64,000 nt of DNA, from contig NZ_CP050440.1 of the NCBI RefSeq assembly GCF_011769525.1, forward strand, positions 3,783,501 to 3,847,500. Reading direction: 5' to 3'. Source of the stretch: Tolypothrix sp. PCC 7910 (GTDB lineage Bacteria > Cyanobacteriota > Cyanobacteriia > Cyanobacteriales > Nostocaceae). Positions 7,047-17,281 of this stretch are shown one piece after another; position 1 is the stretch's first letter; the number at the start of each line of letters is the position of its first letter. Made by a program: the position numbers and the translations under genes. The notes under the pieces were generated by a model, which was given only the letters and a program-made list of their open reading frames with translations, was not told the DNA's origin and did no database searches.

Positions 7047-9977
7047 ATGTCTCAAACTTCTTCTTCTACAACAGCAACACGCCCCACATTCATCCTCGTA
7101 GATGGACACTCGCTAGCGTTTCGTTCTTACTTCGCTTTTGCTAAGGGACGAGACGGTGGACTACGTACAAAAACGGGGATTCCTACCAGTGTATGTTTTG
7201 GCTTTATCAAGTCCCTGCTGGAAGTCATGACAACACAACAGCCACAGGCTATGGCGATCGCGTTTGATTTGGGCTTACCTACTTTCCGTCATGAAGCAGA
7301 CGATACCTATAAAGCCGATCGCCCCGGTACACCAGAAGATTTTGTACCGGATTTGAAAAATTTACATGAGTTGCTTGCAGGCTTCAATCTTCCCATTTTC
7401 ACGGCTCCTGGTTACGAAGCAGATGATGTGCTGGGAACTTTAGCACAGCTAGCTACTGCAGCTGGGTATAAAGTGAAAATTCTCACAGGCGATCGCGATT
7501 TATTTCAACTCATCGACCTAGACAAGGAAATTACTGTTTTAAATTTTAGTCCAGATGCCTGGAAGCGCTCTGCAAATGGCATCACAGAATTTGGCCCGGA
7601 ACAAGTTAAAGAAAAGCTTGGTGTCTTTCCTGAGCAAGTTGTTGATTTTAAAGCTCTTTGTGGTGACAAATCGGATAATATTCCTGGTGTTAAAGGAATT
7701 GGGGAAAAAACAGCAGTACAGCTACTTAGTACCTACGGTTCCCTAGAAAAAATTTATGCTGCATTAGATGAAATTAAAGGTGCAACTCATAAAAAACTCG
7801 TAGAAGGGCAAGAAGATGCTCAAAAGTCTCACTATTTAGCAAAAATAGTTATAGATGTTCCTTTAGAAGTTAATTTAGAAGATTGTAAATTAACAGGATT
7901 TGATCAAAACGTCCTCGTTCCAATTTTAGAGAAATTAGAATTCAATCGCTTCTTAAAACAAATCAACGAACTTCAGCAGAAATTTGGCGGACAAGTTGCA
8001 GAAGTTCCAGCACCATCAACAACAGCACAAATCAACAGTAATGATGAAGATGATGGTGATTTGTGGTTTTTCAGTGCTGCTGATACAGCAGCAGCTAAAC
8101 AAAAGCCAGATTCAGCAATTCAACCACGTATTATTGATAGTGAAGCCAAACTTAGCGAATTAGTAACCCTCTTAAAACAATTTACCAATCCAGAGACACC
8201 CGTTGCTTGGGATACTGAAACTACTGATTTAGAACCACGAGACGCTGCTTTAGTAGGGATTGGTTGTTGTTGGGGAAGCAATCAGGATGACATGGCCTAT
8301 ATTCCTGTTGGTCACAAAACAGGGAATAATTTAGAGCTGGATAAAGTATTAGCAGCATTACGTCCAATTCTGGAAAGTGCTGATTATCCGAAAGCTTTGC
8401 AAAATGCCAAGTTTGACCGCTTGGTTTTCCGGTGTCAAGGCATGAAATTGGCAGGAGTGGTTTTTGATACCATGTTAGCCAGTTACTTGCTAAATCCAGA
8501 TGGTAGCCACAATTTGAGTGATTTAGCTTACAGATATTTAGGTTTAACTGCCAAAAGTTATGTAGATTTAGTTTCTAAAGGCAAAAATATTGCTGACTTA
8601 GATATTCCTACTGTTGCAGATTACTGTGGGATGGATGTCTATTCTACATTTGGATTAGTACCGAAATTACGTGAGGAACTAGAGCAAATTCCGGCTTTAT
8701 ATAAGTTATTTCTGGAAGTAGAACAGCCTCTAGAAGCAGTTTTAGCGGAGATGGAATACACAGGTATTCGCATTGATTCTGCCTATCTCAAAGAACTTTC
8801 CCAGCAGTTAGAAATTGATTTAGCAAAGTGGGAAGAACAGGCTACAGAAATAGCTGGCGAAAAATTTAACTTAGGTTCTCCCAAACAATTAAGTTATATA
8901 TTGTTTGAAAAATTAGGGTTAAGTACTAAGTATTCGCGCAAAATTCAAACAGGTTACTCTACAGATGCAGCAACTTTAGAGAAACTGCAAGAAAATTATC
9001 CGGAAAATGGTTTTCTTGAGGCAATTATTGAGTATCGTACTTTATCTAAATTAAAGTCTACTTATGTGGATGCTTTGCCAGCATTGGTAAGCGAAAAAAC
9101 TCAGAGAGTTCATACAGATTTTAACCAAGCAGCAACATCTACAGGGAGATTATCTTCCTCTAACCCCAATTTACAAAATATTCCTATTCGGACAGCTTTT
9201 AGTCGCCAAATTCGTAAAGCATTTTTGCCCGAATCAGGCTGGTTAATGGTAGCTGCTGATTACTCCCAAATCGAGTTAAGAATTTTGGCTCATTTAAGCC
9301 AAGAACCAGTTTTAGTCCAAGCCTATCAACAGAATGAAGATATTCATACTGTAACGGCGCGGTTGGTGTTTGAAAAAGAAGATGTCACATCAGACGAACG
9401 CAGATTAGCAAAAACCATCAACTTCGGCGTAATTTATGGCATGGGTTCTTTAAAATTTGCGCGTTCAACTGGGGTAGATAAAGCCAACGCCAACGAATTT
9501 ATTAAGCGATTTAACGAACGCTATGCACAAGTATTTACATATTTAGAACGTGTCAAAAAAGAAGCGATCGCCCAAGGTTATGTAGAAACAATTCTCGGTC
9601 GTCGTCGTTATGTTGAGTTTACCAGCAATAATTTACGCAAATTAAAAGGTAGCAATCCAGAAGATATCGATTTAAGTAAATTAAAGAATTTAGGCCCTTA
9701 TGATGCTGGTTTACTACGTTCTGCTGCTAATGCACCAATTCAAGGTTCTAGTGCCGATATTATCAAAATTGCTATGGTCAAACTCCATGAGATTTTAAGT
9801 AAATATCAGGCTCGATTATTATTGCAAGTCCATGATGAATTAGTGTTTGAAGTTCCACCCCAAGAGTGGGAAGAATTGCAACCACAAATTAAGTCAGCAA
9901 TGGAAGAAGCAGTTAAGTTGAGTGTTCCATTATTGGTAGATGTACGCGCAGGTGATAATTGGATGGAAACTAAGTGA
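7047..9977 (+). CDS. polA: DNA polymerase I
   Basis: Repair and Okazaki-fragment polymerase, 976 aa. Residues 1-310 are the 5'-3' flap nuclease (LVDGHSLAFRSYFAF, APGYEADDVLGTLA, CGDKSDNIPGVKGIG). Residues about 345-560 are the 3'-5' exonuclease with DTETTDLE, NAKFDRLVF and YCGMDVYST, so the acidic residues of proofreading appear intact. The polymerase domain follows with AADYSQIELRILAHLS (motif A), RRLAKTINFGVIYG (O helix) and HDELVFEVP (motif C). The start ATG has AAGG 3 nt upstream. The gene converges on psbC across a shared terminator. Confidence 0.97.
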   Translation: MSQTSSSTTATRPTFILVDGHSLAFRSYFAFAKGRDGGLRTKTGIPTSVCFGFIKSLLEVMTTQQPQAMAIAFDLGLPTFRHEADDTYKADRPGTPEDFVPDLKNLHELLAGFNLPIFTAPGYEADDVLGTLAQLATAAGYKVKILTGDRDLFQLIDLDKEITVLNFSPDAWKRSANGITEFGPEQVKEKLGVFPEQVVDFKALCGDKSDNIPGVKGIGEKTAVQLLSTYGSLEKIYAALDEIKGATHKKLVEGQEDAQKSHYLAKIVIDVPLEVNLEDCKLTGFDQNVLVPILEKLEFNRFLKQINELQQKFGGQVAEVPAPSTTAQINSNDEDDGDLWFFSAADTAAAKQKPDSAIQPRIIDSEAKLSELVTLLKQFTNPETPVAWDTETTDLEPRDAALVGIGCCWGSNQDDMAYIPVGHKTGNNLELDKVLAALRPILESADYPKALQNAKFDRLVFRCQGMKLAGVVFDTMLASYLLNPDGSHNLSDLAYRYLGLTAKSYVDLVSKGKNIADLDIPTVADYCGMDVYSTFGLVPKLREELEQIPALYKLFLEVEQPLEAVLAEMEYTGIRIDSAYLKELSQQLEIDLAKWEEQATEIAGEKFNLGSPKQLSYILFEKLGLSTKYSRKIQTGYSTDAATLEKLQENYPENGFLEAIIEYRTLSKLKSTYVDALPALVSEKTQRVHTDFNQAATSTGRLSSSNPNLQNIPIRTAFSRQIRKAFLPESGWLMVAADYSQIELRILAHLSQEPVLVQAYQQNEDIHTVTARLVFEKEDVTSDERRLAKTINFGVIYGMGSLKFARSTGVDKANANEFIKRFNERYAQVFTYLERVKKEAIAQGYVETILGRRRYVEFTSNNLRKLKGSNPEDIDLSKLKNLGPYDAGLLRSAANAPIQGSSADIIKIAMVKLHEILSKYQARLLLQVHDELVFEVPPQEWEELQPQIKSAMEEAVKLSVPLLVDVRAGDNWMETK

Positions 9978-10042
9978 TGATTTAATTAAGTTCGGTTAAA
10001 TGTGAAAAGGGAAAGGGTTAATTCAAAGAAATAGTCATAAAA

Positions 10043-10074
10043 AAGCTCTTGTTTTTACACAAGAGCTTAAAAAA
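10043..10074. terminator. Bidirectional terminator between polA and psbC
   Basis: Stem AAGCTCTTGT (10043-10052) with ACAAGAGCTT (10059-10068) and a 6-nt loop. It is flanked by A-runs on the left and A/T-runs on the right, so both strands yield a GC-closed hairpin followed by a U-tract. It separates the convergent polA and psbDC transcripts. Confidence 0.8.
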
Positions 10075-10107
10075 ATTGATTGTCAGTGATGAAAGAAAGC
10101 TTGAGAA

Positions 10108-11496
10108 CTAGTCAAGTTCTGTCATGGACATTGCTGGCTCATTCTCACGGTCAATACCTTTCTCAAAACCACCTGCTGCTGCTCTAGCGCGACCAGCGTG
10201 CCACAAGTGACCAATGAGGAAGAAGAAACCTAGAACGAAGTGAGAAGTTGCCAACCATGCACGAGGAGATACATAGTTGAAGGAGTTGATTTCTGTTGCT
10301 ACACCACCTACGGAGTTCAGAGAACCCAGAGGAGCGTGGGTCATATATTCAGCAGCACGACGAGCTTGCCAAGGCTGAATATCGTTCTTGATTTTGTTCA
10401 AGTCAAGACCGTTAGGGCCACGTAGAGGCTCCAACCAAGGGCCACGGAAATCCCAGAAGCGCATGGTTTCACCACCGAAGATGATTTCACCACTAGGAGA
10501 GCGCATCAGATATTTACCTAAACCAGTGGGGCCTTGAGCAGAACCGACGTTAGCACCTAAGCGTTGGTCACGAATTAAGAAGGTTAAAGCTTGAGCTTGT
10601 GAAGCTTCAGGGCCAGTAGGTCCGTAGAATTCACTGGGGTAAACTGTGTTGTTGTACCAAACCATACAGGAAGCAATAAAGCCCATGAGGGACAAAGCGC
10701 CCAAGCTGTAGGAGAGGTAAGCTTCACCAGACCAGATGGATGCACGGCGTGACCAAGCGAAAGGTTTGGTGAAGATATGCCAGATACCACCAGCAATACA
10801 GATGAAGGCAACCCAGATGTGACCACCGATAACATCTTCCATGTTATCGACGCTGACGATCCAGCCTTCGCCACCAAAAGGAGACTTGATGAGATAACCG
10901 AAAATAACGGCTGGGTTCAGGGTCGGGTTAGTAATAACACGAACGTCACCACCACCAGGTGCCCAAGTGTCGTAAACACCACCGAAGAACATTGCCTTCA
11001 GCACCAACAGCAACGCACCGCATCCTAAGATGATCAGGTGGAAGCCGATGATGTTGGTCATCTTATTCTTGTCTTTCCAGTCATAACCAAAGAAAGAAGA
11101 ATATTCTTCTAAGGTTTCTGGGCCACGAACGGCGTGATAAATACCACCAAAACCTAGTACCGCTGAGGAAATCAGGTGAAGTACACCAACAACAAAGTAT
11201 GGGAAAGTATCGATGACTTCGCCACCAGCACCAACACCCCATCCTAAGGTAGCGAGGTGAGGTAGCAAGATTAAGCCTTGCTCATACATAGGCTTTTCAG
11301 GGATGAAGTGAGCGACTTCAAACAGAGTCATCGCTCCAGCCCAGAAAACGATCAAACCAGAATGGGCAACGTGAGCACCAAGCAGTTTGCCAGATAGGTT
11401 AATTAAACGAGCGTTACCAGACCACCAGGCAAAACCTGTTGATTCTATATCGCGTCCACCGCCCAGGACGGCTGATCTATTAGAGAGCGTTACCAC
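10108..11496 (-). CDS. psbC: Photosystem II CP43 chlorophyll-binding protein
   Basis: Inner antenna protein of photosystem II in the thylakoid membrane, with six transmembrane helices binding chlorophyll a. The GTG at 11496-11494 is the start: it gives the conserved N-terminus [19 protein letters not shown] (GTG read as Met) and lies 9 nt after a perfect GAGGAGG. The in-frame TTG at 11523 is not used in this family. The product is 462 aa. Recognisable parts include [20 protein letters not shown] and the large lumenal loop E with [20 protein letters not shown], whose Glu and Arg serve the Mn cluster. The gene overlaps psbD by 17 nt, which implies coupled translation. Confidence 0.98.
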   Translation of the reverse strand: MVTLSNRSAVLGGGRDIESTGFAWWSGNARLINLSGKLLGAHVAHSGLIVFWAGAMTLFEVAHFIPEKPMYEQGLILLPHLATLGWGVGAGGEVIDTFPYFVVGVLHLISSAVLGFGGIYHAVRGPETLEEYSSFFGYDWKDKNKMTNIIGFHLIILGCGALLLVLKAMFFGGVYDTWAPGGGDVRVITNPTLNPAVIFGYLIKSPFGGEGWIVSVDNMEDVIGGHIWVAFICIAGGIWHIFTKPFAWSRRASIWSGEAYLSYSLGALSLMGFIASCMVWYNNTVYPSEFYGPTGPEASQAQALTFLIRDQRLGANVGSAQGPTGLGKYLMRSPSGEIIFGGETMRFWDFRGPWLEPLRGPNGLDLNKIKNDIQPWQARRAAEYMTHAPLGSLNSVGGVATEINSFNYVSPRAWLATSHFVLGFFFLIGHLWHAGRARAAAGGFEKGIDRENEPAMSMTELD

Positions 11497-12535
11497 GAGG
11501 TAATACCTCCTCAGGGAATACAAATTGTTCGTGGGGCTGATCTTGAGGAGCCATCCAAGCGCGGATACCCTCGTTCAGCAAAATGTTCTTAGTATAGAAA
11601 GTTTCAAATTCCGGGTCTTCAGCAGCACGCAATTCTTGTGACACAAAGTCATAAGCCCGCAGGTTCAGAGCTAACCCAACGATACCAATTGCGGCCATCC
11701 ATAGACCTGTGACTGGCACAAACAACATGAAGAAGTGTAACCAGCGTTTGTTGGAGAAGGCAATCCCGAAAATCTGTGACCAGAATCGGTTTGCGGTCAC
11801 CATTGAGTAGGTTTCTTCTGATTGGGTAGGATTGAAGGCGCGGAAGGTATTGGCTGCTTCACCGTCTTCAAACAGGGTATTTTCGACTGTGGCACCGTGA
11901 ATCGCACACAGCAATGCACCACCCAACACACCTGCAACTCCCATCATGTGGAAGGGGTTGAGGGTGAAGTTATGGAATCCTTGAACAAACAAGATGAAGC
12001 GGAAAATACCTGCTACACCAAAGCTAGGTGCAAAGAACCAGCTTGATTGTCCCAAGGGGTACATCAAGAACACGCTCACAAATACCGCAATTGGTGCGGA
12101 AAATGCCAAGGCGTTATATGGGCGGATTCCTACTAGACGAGCAATTTCAAACTGCCGCAACATGAAGCCTATTAATCCAAAGGCTCCGTGTAGCGCCACG
12201 AATGGCCATAACCCCCCTAGCTGACACCAACGGGTGAAGTCTCCTTGTGCTTCTGGCCCCCACAGCAGCAGTAGGGAATGTCCCAAACTATCGGCTGGGG
12301 TGGATACCGCTACTGTGATAAAGTTACAGCCTTCTAAATAAGAAGATGCTAAACCGTGGGTGTACCATGACGTGACGAAGGTTGTGCCTGTGAGCCAACC
12401 GCCTAGTGCCAGGAAAGCGCAGGGGAATAATAATATCCCTGACCAACCTACGAATACGAAGCGATCGCGCTTCAACCAGTCGTCTAGAACGTCAAACCAC
12501 CCTCTACTGGGGGCGCGCCCAACTGCGATGGTCAT
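11480..12535 (-). CDS. psbD: Photosystem II D2 reaction-centre protein
   Basis: D2 subunit of the photosystem II reaction centre, 351 aa, five transmembrane helices. The N-terminus [20 protein letters not shown] is typical. [19 protein letters not shown] holds residues near pheophytin, and [19 protein letters not shown] holds ligands for P680 chlorophyll, the non-haem iron and QA. The C-terminus ends LPRGNAL. The ATG is preceded by AGAGGA. It is the first gene of the psbD-psbC operon. Cyanobacteria often have a second solitary psbD, which is not in this window. Confidence 0.98.
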   Translation of the reverse strand: MTIAVGRAPSRGWFDVLDDWLKRDRFVFVGWSGILLFPCAFLALGGWLTGTTFVTSWYTHGLASSYLEGCNFITVAVSTPADSLGHSLLLLWGPEAQGDFTRWCQLGGLWPFVALHGAFGLIGFMLRQFEIARLVGIRPYNALAFSAPIAVFVSVFLMYPLGQSSWFFAPSFGVAGIFRFILFVQGFHNFTLNPFHMMGVAGVLGGALLCAIHGATVENTLFEDGEAANTFRAFNPTQSEETYSMVTANRFWSQIFGIAFSNKRWLHFFMLFVPVTGLWMAAIGIVGLALNLRAYDFVSQELRAAEDPEFETFYTKNILLNEGIRAWMAPQDQPHEQFVFPEEVLPRGNAL

Positions 12536-13095
12536 TGAACTAAAATCCTCTTTTTACTAAAATTGCAACGTTTCTAAAGCAGTGCTATGGGTAATTTTCC
12601 CTATTTAAAGCAACTACCGCGAGGAATTAACGTTTTTTTGACAATTTCCCGTAACTTGAAAGCTACTGAGATTCTGAGAAATTACCGCCTAGTTCATTCA
12701 GCGTTTCTCAGAGTTATGCCATTACCCGTACCATTGGCTAGTGGTCTAGTTGGTGGTAACTTAATGATTCTTAACTTATCACATCGGTTCGGGTTTGTGA
12801 CCGATCCACGCAAGTGAATCAGGTGATTTAACACGAAGCTATATAAATATTATGAATATCAGAAATTTTACAATCTGACACAACTTTTCTCAGAAATCTA
12901 CACAATTGGAAATGGGGAGTGGGGATTGGGGGGAAAAGGGGATAAGGGGAAATCAGCAAACACCGAACCTCAAACACCAATTACCAATTACCAATTACCC
13001 ATTACCAACTTCCCATTCCCAAAAATCAACTTGCAAGACATACTGCTCAAATGGCAGACTTTTAAAGAGAATATGTCACAGGCCAAGGTAGTTCC
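12536..13095. other. Divergent psbD / ycf4 promoter region with short repeats
   Basis: It holds the promoters of psbD (minus) and ycf4 (plus). A 76-codon frame at 12587-12817 is open but lacks a recognisable product and lies where the psbD leader should be, so it is not called. From 12945 to 13023 the DNA is made of degenerate ACCAATT / TTACC heptamers (CAATTACCAATTACCAATTA and so on), the STRR-type repeat of heterocystous cyanobacteria, preceded by G-rich GGGGA runs from 12913. Confidence 0.5.
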
Positions 13096-13689
13096 ATGAC
13101 GGCATCAACAATTAACAAAGGCAATTCGCCTAACGGCGATCGCTCGGCTACAAGTGTCCTGAAGCAAAACGTTCTCGGTTCTCGTCGGTTTAGCAACTAC
13201 TGGTGGGCAAGTATCGTTACCCTAGGAGCTACAGGCTTTGTGTTAGCTGCAATATCCAGCTATCTAAAAGTTAATTTACTCATAGTTACCGATCCAACAC
13301 AACTAGTATTTGTGCCCCAAGGACTAGTTATGGGGTTATACGGCGCTGCTGGCTTGCTTTTAGCCTCATACCTGTGGTTAGTAATTCTATGGGATGTAGG
13401 CGGTGGGTATAACGAATTTAATCAGGAAACAGGCAAAATTAAAATTTTTCGCAATGGATTTCCTGGTAAAAACCGTCGTATTGAGATTGAAAGCCCCTTG
13501 CAAGAAGCTCAATCTGTGCAAATATCCATTAAGGAAGGTTTAAATCCTCGTCGCGCTCTCTATTTACGCGTAAAAGGCCGCAGAGACATTCCTTTGACTA
13601 GAGTTGGTCAGCCTTTATCTTTAACAGAGTTAGAAACTCAAGGGGCAGAATTAGCCCGCTTTTTGGGTGTACCTCTAGAAGGTTTGTAA
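13096..13689 (+). CDS. ycf4: Photosystem I assembly protein Ycf4
   Basis: Thylakoid membrane protein that helps assemble photosystem I, 197 aa. After a polar N-terminus come SRRFSNYWWASIVTLGATGF and a second hydrophobic segment (about residues 72-95), then the conserved LWDVGGGYNEFNQETGKIKI and RGFPGKNRRIEIE-like stroma-side domain. Length and the two transmembrane helices fit the family. It is divergent from psbDC, so a photosystem II core operon and a photosystem I assembly factor share an upstream region. Confidence 0.95.
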   Translation: MTASTINKGNSPNGDRSATSVLKQNVLGSRRFSNYWWASIVTLGATGFVLAAISSYLKVNLLIVTDPTQLVFVPQGLVMGLYGAAGLLLASYLWLVILWDVGGGYNEFNQETGKIKIFRNGFPGKNRRIEIESPLQEAQSVQISIKEGLNPRRALYLRVKGRRDIPLTRVGQPLSLTELETQGAELARFLGVPLEGL

Positions 13690-13921
13690 AGAATTTTAAC
13701 AAGAGTCAAGGGTTAAGGGTCAACAGCCAGGATGTCCTCCTTGTGCCCTTACCCTCCTTGTTTCTGTGTCAACGATGAACAAGAAAAGAGCTAAAAAACT
13801 TAGTAGGTAGCTCTAAATAAAATGTAAAAAATTGTAAAACAGAAATTTAGGATGAGTATAAAATCCCAACTCTAAAAGCTTGGGAAACGATAATATACTC
13901 TGGTTGAGTCAGTAATTAGTC

Positions 13922-14695
13922 ATGCGGTTAAAATTTCCACAATTTTTGGTTGTTCTTTTGATTGTTGGGGCTTTGATTTTGGGTGGATGTGCAACACAGC
14001 AAGATGCTTCTAAAGCTTCTTCTACCTCAACAGCAATTGAGACAAGCAGCAAGACAAGCACTGAAGCAACCTCTGTATCACAAACTACTAGCGAGAGTAT
14101 TCCTGGAATGAATGATTTACCACGGCTCGAAGGTCAGGCTACTGTGGTGATGACGGTGAACGGTGCACCGATTACTATCGAAGTAGACGGCACTAATGCC
14201 CCAATTACAGCAGGCAACTTCGTAGATTTAGTGCAAAAGGGTGTTTACGATGGTTCAGTGTTCCATCGAGTAGTACGCGATCCCCAACCATTTGTAGTTC
14301 AAGGGGGAGATCCACAAAGTAAAGACCCCAAAGTTCCAGCAAATAGACTAGGCACAGGTGGCTATATTGACCCTACAACTAAGAATGAGCGCTATATCCC
14401 CTTAGAAATTAAGCCTAAGGGTGCAGCAGAACCCATTTACGGTAAGACTATTACTCAGCCCCCTGCGTTGAATCATAAACAGGGTGCAGTAGCAATGGCG
14501 CGATCGCAACAACCAAACTCTGCATCTTCCCAGTTTTACTTTGCCTTAGCAGATCTAGGTTTTCTAGATGGAAACTATGCTGTTTTCGGCAATGTTACCG
14601 AAGGGTTTGAGGTGGTGAATAAAATTCAGCAAGGCGATCGCATTGAATCTGCTAAAGTCACCAAAGGCGCAGAAAACCTAAAAACTCCTGGTTAA
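13922..14695 (+). CDS. Cyclophilin-type peptidyl-prolyl isomerase, lipoprotein
   Basis: Exported prolyl isomerase, 257 aa. Residues 1-22 are a lipoprotein signal with lipobox LILGGC, so it is probably lipid-anchored at the membrane facing the periplasm. A Ser/Thr-rich linker of about 45 residues follows. The cyclophilin domain has [19 protein letters not shown], the catalytic-site HR plus the Q-G-D stretch, and [39 protein letters not shown] closes it. All core motifs are present. Confidence 0.93.
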   Translation: MRLKFPQFLVVLLIVGALILGGCATQQDASKASSTSTAIETSSKTSTEATSVSQTTSESIPGMNDLPRLEGQATVVMTVNGAPITIEVDGTNAPITAGNFVDLVQKGVYDGSVFHRVVRDPQPFVVQGGDPQSKDPKVPANRLGTGGYIDPTTKNERYIPLEIKPKGAAEPIYGKTITQPPALNHKQGAVAMARSQQPNSASSQFYFALADLGFLDGNYAVFGNVTEGFEVVNKIQQGDRIESAKVTKGAENLKTPG

Positions 14696-14712
14696 GATTG
14701 AGAAATTGGGTA

Positions 14713-14740
14713 ATGGGTAATAGTTTTTCCTATTACCCAT
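14713..14740 (+). repeat. Hairpin overlapping the annotated start of the ketoacyl synthase gene
   Basis: ATGGGTAATAG (14713-14723) and CTATTACCCAT (14730-14740) form a perfect 11-bp stem with a 6-nt loop. The last AT of the right arm is the beginning of the ATG at 14739. The sequence is of the GGGTAAT/ATTACCC repeat family seen at several places in the window. Confidence 0.6.
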
Positions 14741-15935
14741 GACAAATTTAAAATCCCAAATCCCAAGTCCCAAATTGGTTAAGGTTGTTGTCACTGGTAT
14801 TGGTCTAGTTTCTGCCTTAGGAGATAGCTTAGAGGCTAGTTGGCAGAAGTTAATCGCAGGTAAATCTGGAATTAAATTACATCAACCTTTTCCACAACTA
14901 GAAGTATTTCCTCTAGGGTTGATTGGTGAACAACCGGCGCACTTAGAAAAGCTAACTCAGTCGGTTGTGACTGCGGCTTTACAAGATGCTGGTTTATCAT
15001 CCCCTTTACCTGATTGTGCTGTAGTCATTGGCTCAAGTCGTGGTTATCAAGCGGCTTGGGAAATACTCGCACAGCAAATGTACGCCAGCGATCGCGTTTC
15101 ATCTCCCTTACAAACTACAGAGATGGAAAACTGGTTGAATACTTTACCACACATGAATGCGATCGCTGCTGCTAGACAAATTGGTGCTACTGGGAGTGTT
15201 TTAGCGCCAATGGCCGCTTGTGCTACAGGAATTTGGGCGATCGCCCAAGCTACTATGCTATTGCAAACTGGACAATATCAAAGAGCGATCGCCGGAGCCG
15301 TGGAAGCGCCAATTACACCCCTAACTTTGGCAGGGTTCCAGCAAATGGGCGCTTTAGCAAAAACTGGCGCTTATCCTTTTGATTTACAACGAGAAGGTTT
15401 TGTTTTAGGAGAAGGCGCAGCGGTATTTGTACTCGAATCTGCAGCATTAGCCAAGCAGCGACAAGCCAAAATTTATGGGGAAATCCTGGGTTTTAGCTTA
15501 CTCAACGATGCATATCATGGTAATGCTCCCGAACCAGAAGCCAAAAGCGCCATCTCATCCATCAAGCAATGCTTAGAGCGTAGTTGTCTTACACCAGCAG
15601 ATATTGATTACATTCACGCTCATGGTACAGCAACACAGCTAAACGATCGCACAGAGAGCATTGCGATCAAGCATTTGTTTAGCCAAAAAGTTGCAGTGAG
15701 TTCAACTAAAGGAAGTACAGGCCATACCCTTGGCGCTTCCGGCGCTTTAGGTGTAGCTTTTTCACTGCTAGCCTTGCAAAATCAAATTTTGCCTCCTTGC
15801 GTGGGATTGCAGCAGCCAGAGTTTGATTTAAATCTAGTAACCACTGCCCGTCAACATCAGATTCAATCTGCCCTGTGTTTCAGTTTTGGCTTTGGCGGTC
15901 AAAATGCAGTAGTAGCTTTAGGGCAACAATATTAA
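14739..15935 (+). CDS. Beta-ketoacyl-ACP synthase (KAS II-like), second type
   Basis: Condensing enzyme of fatty-acid or polyketide synthesis, 398 aa, thiolase fold. The catalytic triad is complete: Cys in PMAACATGIWAIAQA, His in YIHAHGTATQLND, and His in KGSTGHTLGASGALG. VVVTGIGLVSALGDS marks the start of the domain. It is more divergent than housekeeping FabF, and no acyl carrier protein is next to it. The first 12 residues (MTNLKSQIPSPK) are encoded by low-complexity AAATCCCAA-type repeat and sit in a hairpin, so the true start may be the TTG near 14776 just before VKVVVTG. Substrate unknown. Confidence 0.88.
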   Translation: MTNLKSQIPSPKLVKVVVTGIGLVSALGDSLEASWQKLIAGKSGIKLHQPFPQLEVFPLGLIGEQPAHLEKLTQSVVTAALQDAGLSSPLPDCAVVIGSSRGYQAAWEILAQQMYASDRVSSPLQTTEMENWLNTLPHMNAIAAARQIGATGSVLAPMAACATGIWAIAQATMLLQTGQYQRAIAGAVEAPITPLTLAGFQQMGALAKTGAYPFDLQREGFVLGEGAAVFVLESAALAKQRQAKIYGEILGFSLLNDAYHGNAPEPEAKSAISSIKQCLERSCLTPADIDYIHAHGTATQLNDRTESIAIKHLFSQKVAVSSTKGSTGHTLGASGALGVAFSLLALQNQILPPCVGLQQPEFDLNLVTTARQHQIQSALCFSFGFGGQNAVVALGQQY

Positions 15936-16331
15936 TAAAACCTGTCAAGGGTCAAAATTACCGATTACCTATTACTTGTGACCATTCGTATTATTTGCAA
16001 CCACTGAAAGCGTATAATCTATTGCTTTTCACCCACAATAAATGACCATAGCTCAAAACCTCAATTATTTTAAATCACAGGTTTTTAAAGACTACATGAG
16101 GTAATGTTAAATTCTGCGTAGCTACACTAATGAACGGGAACAATACTCCTGTGATTTCGACTGATATCACAGTATAAAACCTGTCTCCAGGTCATACTAT
16201 ATTTTCACTTCCCAATGATGCGGTACTTTTAGAGTCTATTGATTACCCCAGTTGATTGCTGCCACAGTTTTGGTTTATCAACAACTAGGGGACTTTTATA
16301 TTTACATAAATAGTTGAGAGGAGATTTAGGC
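15936..16331. other. Intergenic region, no gene
   Basis: Mostly AT-rich. A degenerate ATTACCGATTACCTATTAC stretch near 15957 is of the same repeat family as elsewhere. A hairpin CTGTGAT/ATCACAG lies at 16149-16172. The ribosome site AGAGGAGA at 16317-16324 belongs to the next gene. Confidence 0.4.
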
Positions 16332-17135
16332 ATGAATTGGATCAAGCGGCCTCTACTTTTGGTAGCCTTTTCCGTACCTTTTCTTTTGGAAATCGCTACT
16401 ATTCCTAGTTTAACCACACAGGCACAAGCCCAAGTTAACCCAGCATTGCTAAGTCAGCAACAAAAACAGCCTTGGCTAATCAGTCAAGCTTTTAAGCCAC
16501 CTCAACGAGGATTACCACCAGCTAGTGCTGGTGGTGCTACTCGTGGCTCCAGCTATTGTGTACAGAAAAATCAATTATTAACGCCCTTATTGCCGAAAGA
16601 GAATTTAGGGTTAACCTTTGCAGAGCGGCCTACCTTTTTCTGGCGAGTGCCTACATCTTCTGTCAAAACAGCCCAGTTTGTGATCTTAGGTGAGTCAAAT
16701 AAGGCGAGTACAGATGATGATGATGTAGTTTATGAAACGACTTTGAATATACCAGCTAAACCTGGCATTATGAAATTTGCGCTTCCTGCAACTGCTGCTC
16801 CTTTAAAAGTCGGTAAACGCTATCACTGGTATTTGACATTAGTTTGTGATGAGCAAAATCCCACCAGAAATCCTAATGTAGAAGGATGGGTTGAACGCGC
16901 ACAACCAGAAGCAACGCTAACCAAGGCTCTACAACAAGCAGATGCGTTCAAACGTCCAAGACTCTATGCGGAAGCTGGTATTTGGCATGAAGCACTAACC
17001 AGTTATGTTGAGTTACGTTGTAGTGACCCGAATAATTTGAAGGTCAAAGCTGATTGGGGGCAATTCTTGCAATCAGTTGGTTTGAAGGCGTTGGCAGCAG
17101 ACCCAATAATTGATTGTTGCTCAAGTAACAAATAG
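16332..17135 (+). CDS. DUF928 domain protein, exported
   Basis: Exported protein of 267 aa. The ATG at 16332 is preceded by AGAGGAGA at 8-nt spacing and replaces a TTG six codons upstream. A signal peptide ends near TQAQAQ. The DUF928 domain covers most of the rest: PQRGLPPASAGGATRGSSYC, ERPTFFWRVP, GKRYHWYLTLVCD. It ends in a helical part with cysteines. In cyanobacteria these genes commonly accompany CHASE2 proteins and hemagglutinin-type exoproteins. Here such an exoprotein lies 42 kb away. The function is unknown; a cell-surface role is inferred. Confidence 0.85.
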   Translation: MNWIKRPLLLVAFSVPFLLEIATIPSLTTQAQAQVNPALLSQQQKQPWLISQAFKPPQRGLPPASAGGATRGSSYCVQKNQLLTPLLPKENLGLTFAERPTFFWRVPTSSVKTAQFVILGESNKASTDDDDVVYETTLNIPAKPGIMKFALPATAAPLKVGKRYHWYLTLVCDEQNPTRNPNVEGWVERAQPEATLTKALQQADAFKRPRLYAEAGIWHEALTSYVELRCSDPNNLKVKADWGQFLQSVGLKALAADPIIDCCSSNK

Positions 17136-17281
17136 GTTTTCACAACAACCTAACTGATCAGGGTTGTAGAAGTTGCTACCGCTGTTTTAAGCGTGGTGTT
17201 AACATTTTTTGTGAATCATCATTAGCCAGCGCTTTGGAAAGTAAACCTGACCTAGGCGGCTGGCATTAGTTTGAATCTGTC

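Noticed and set aside
12587-12817. 76-codon ORF upstream of psbD
   Set aside because: No recognisable product, and it lies antisense to the expected psbD leader.
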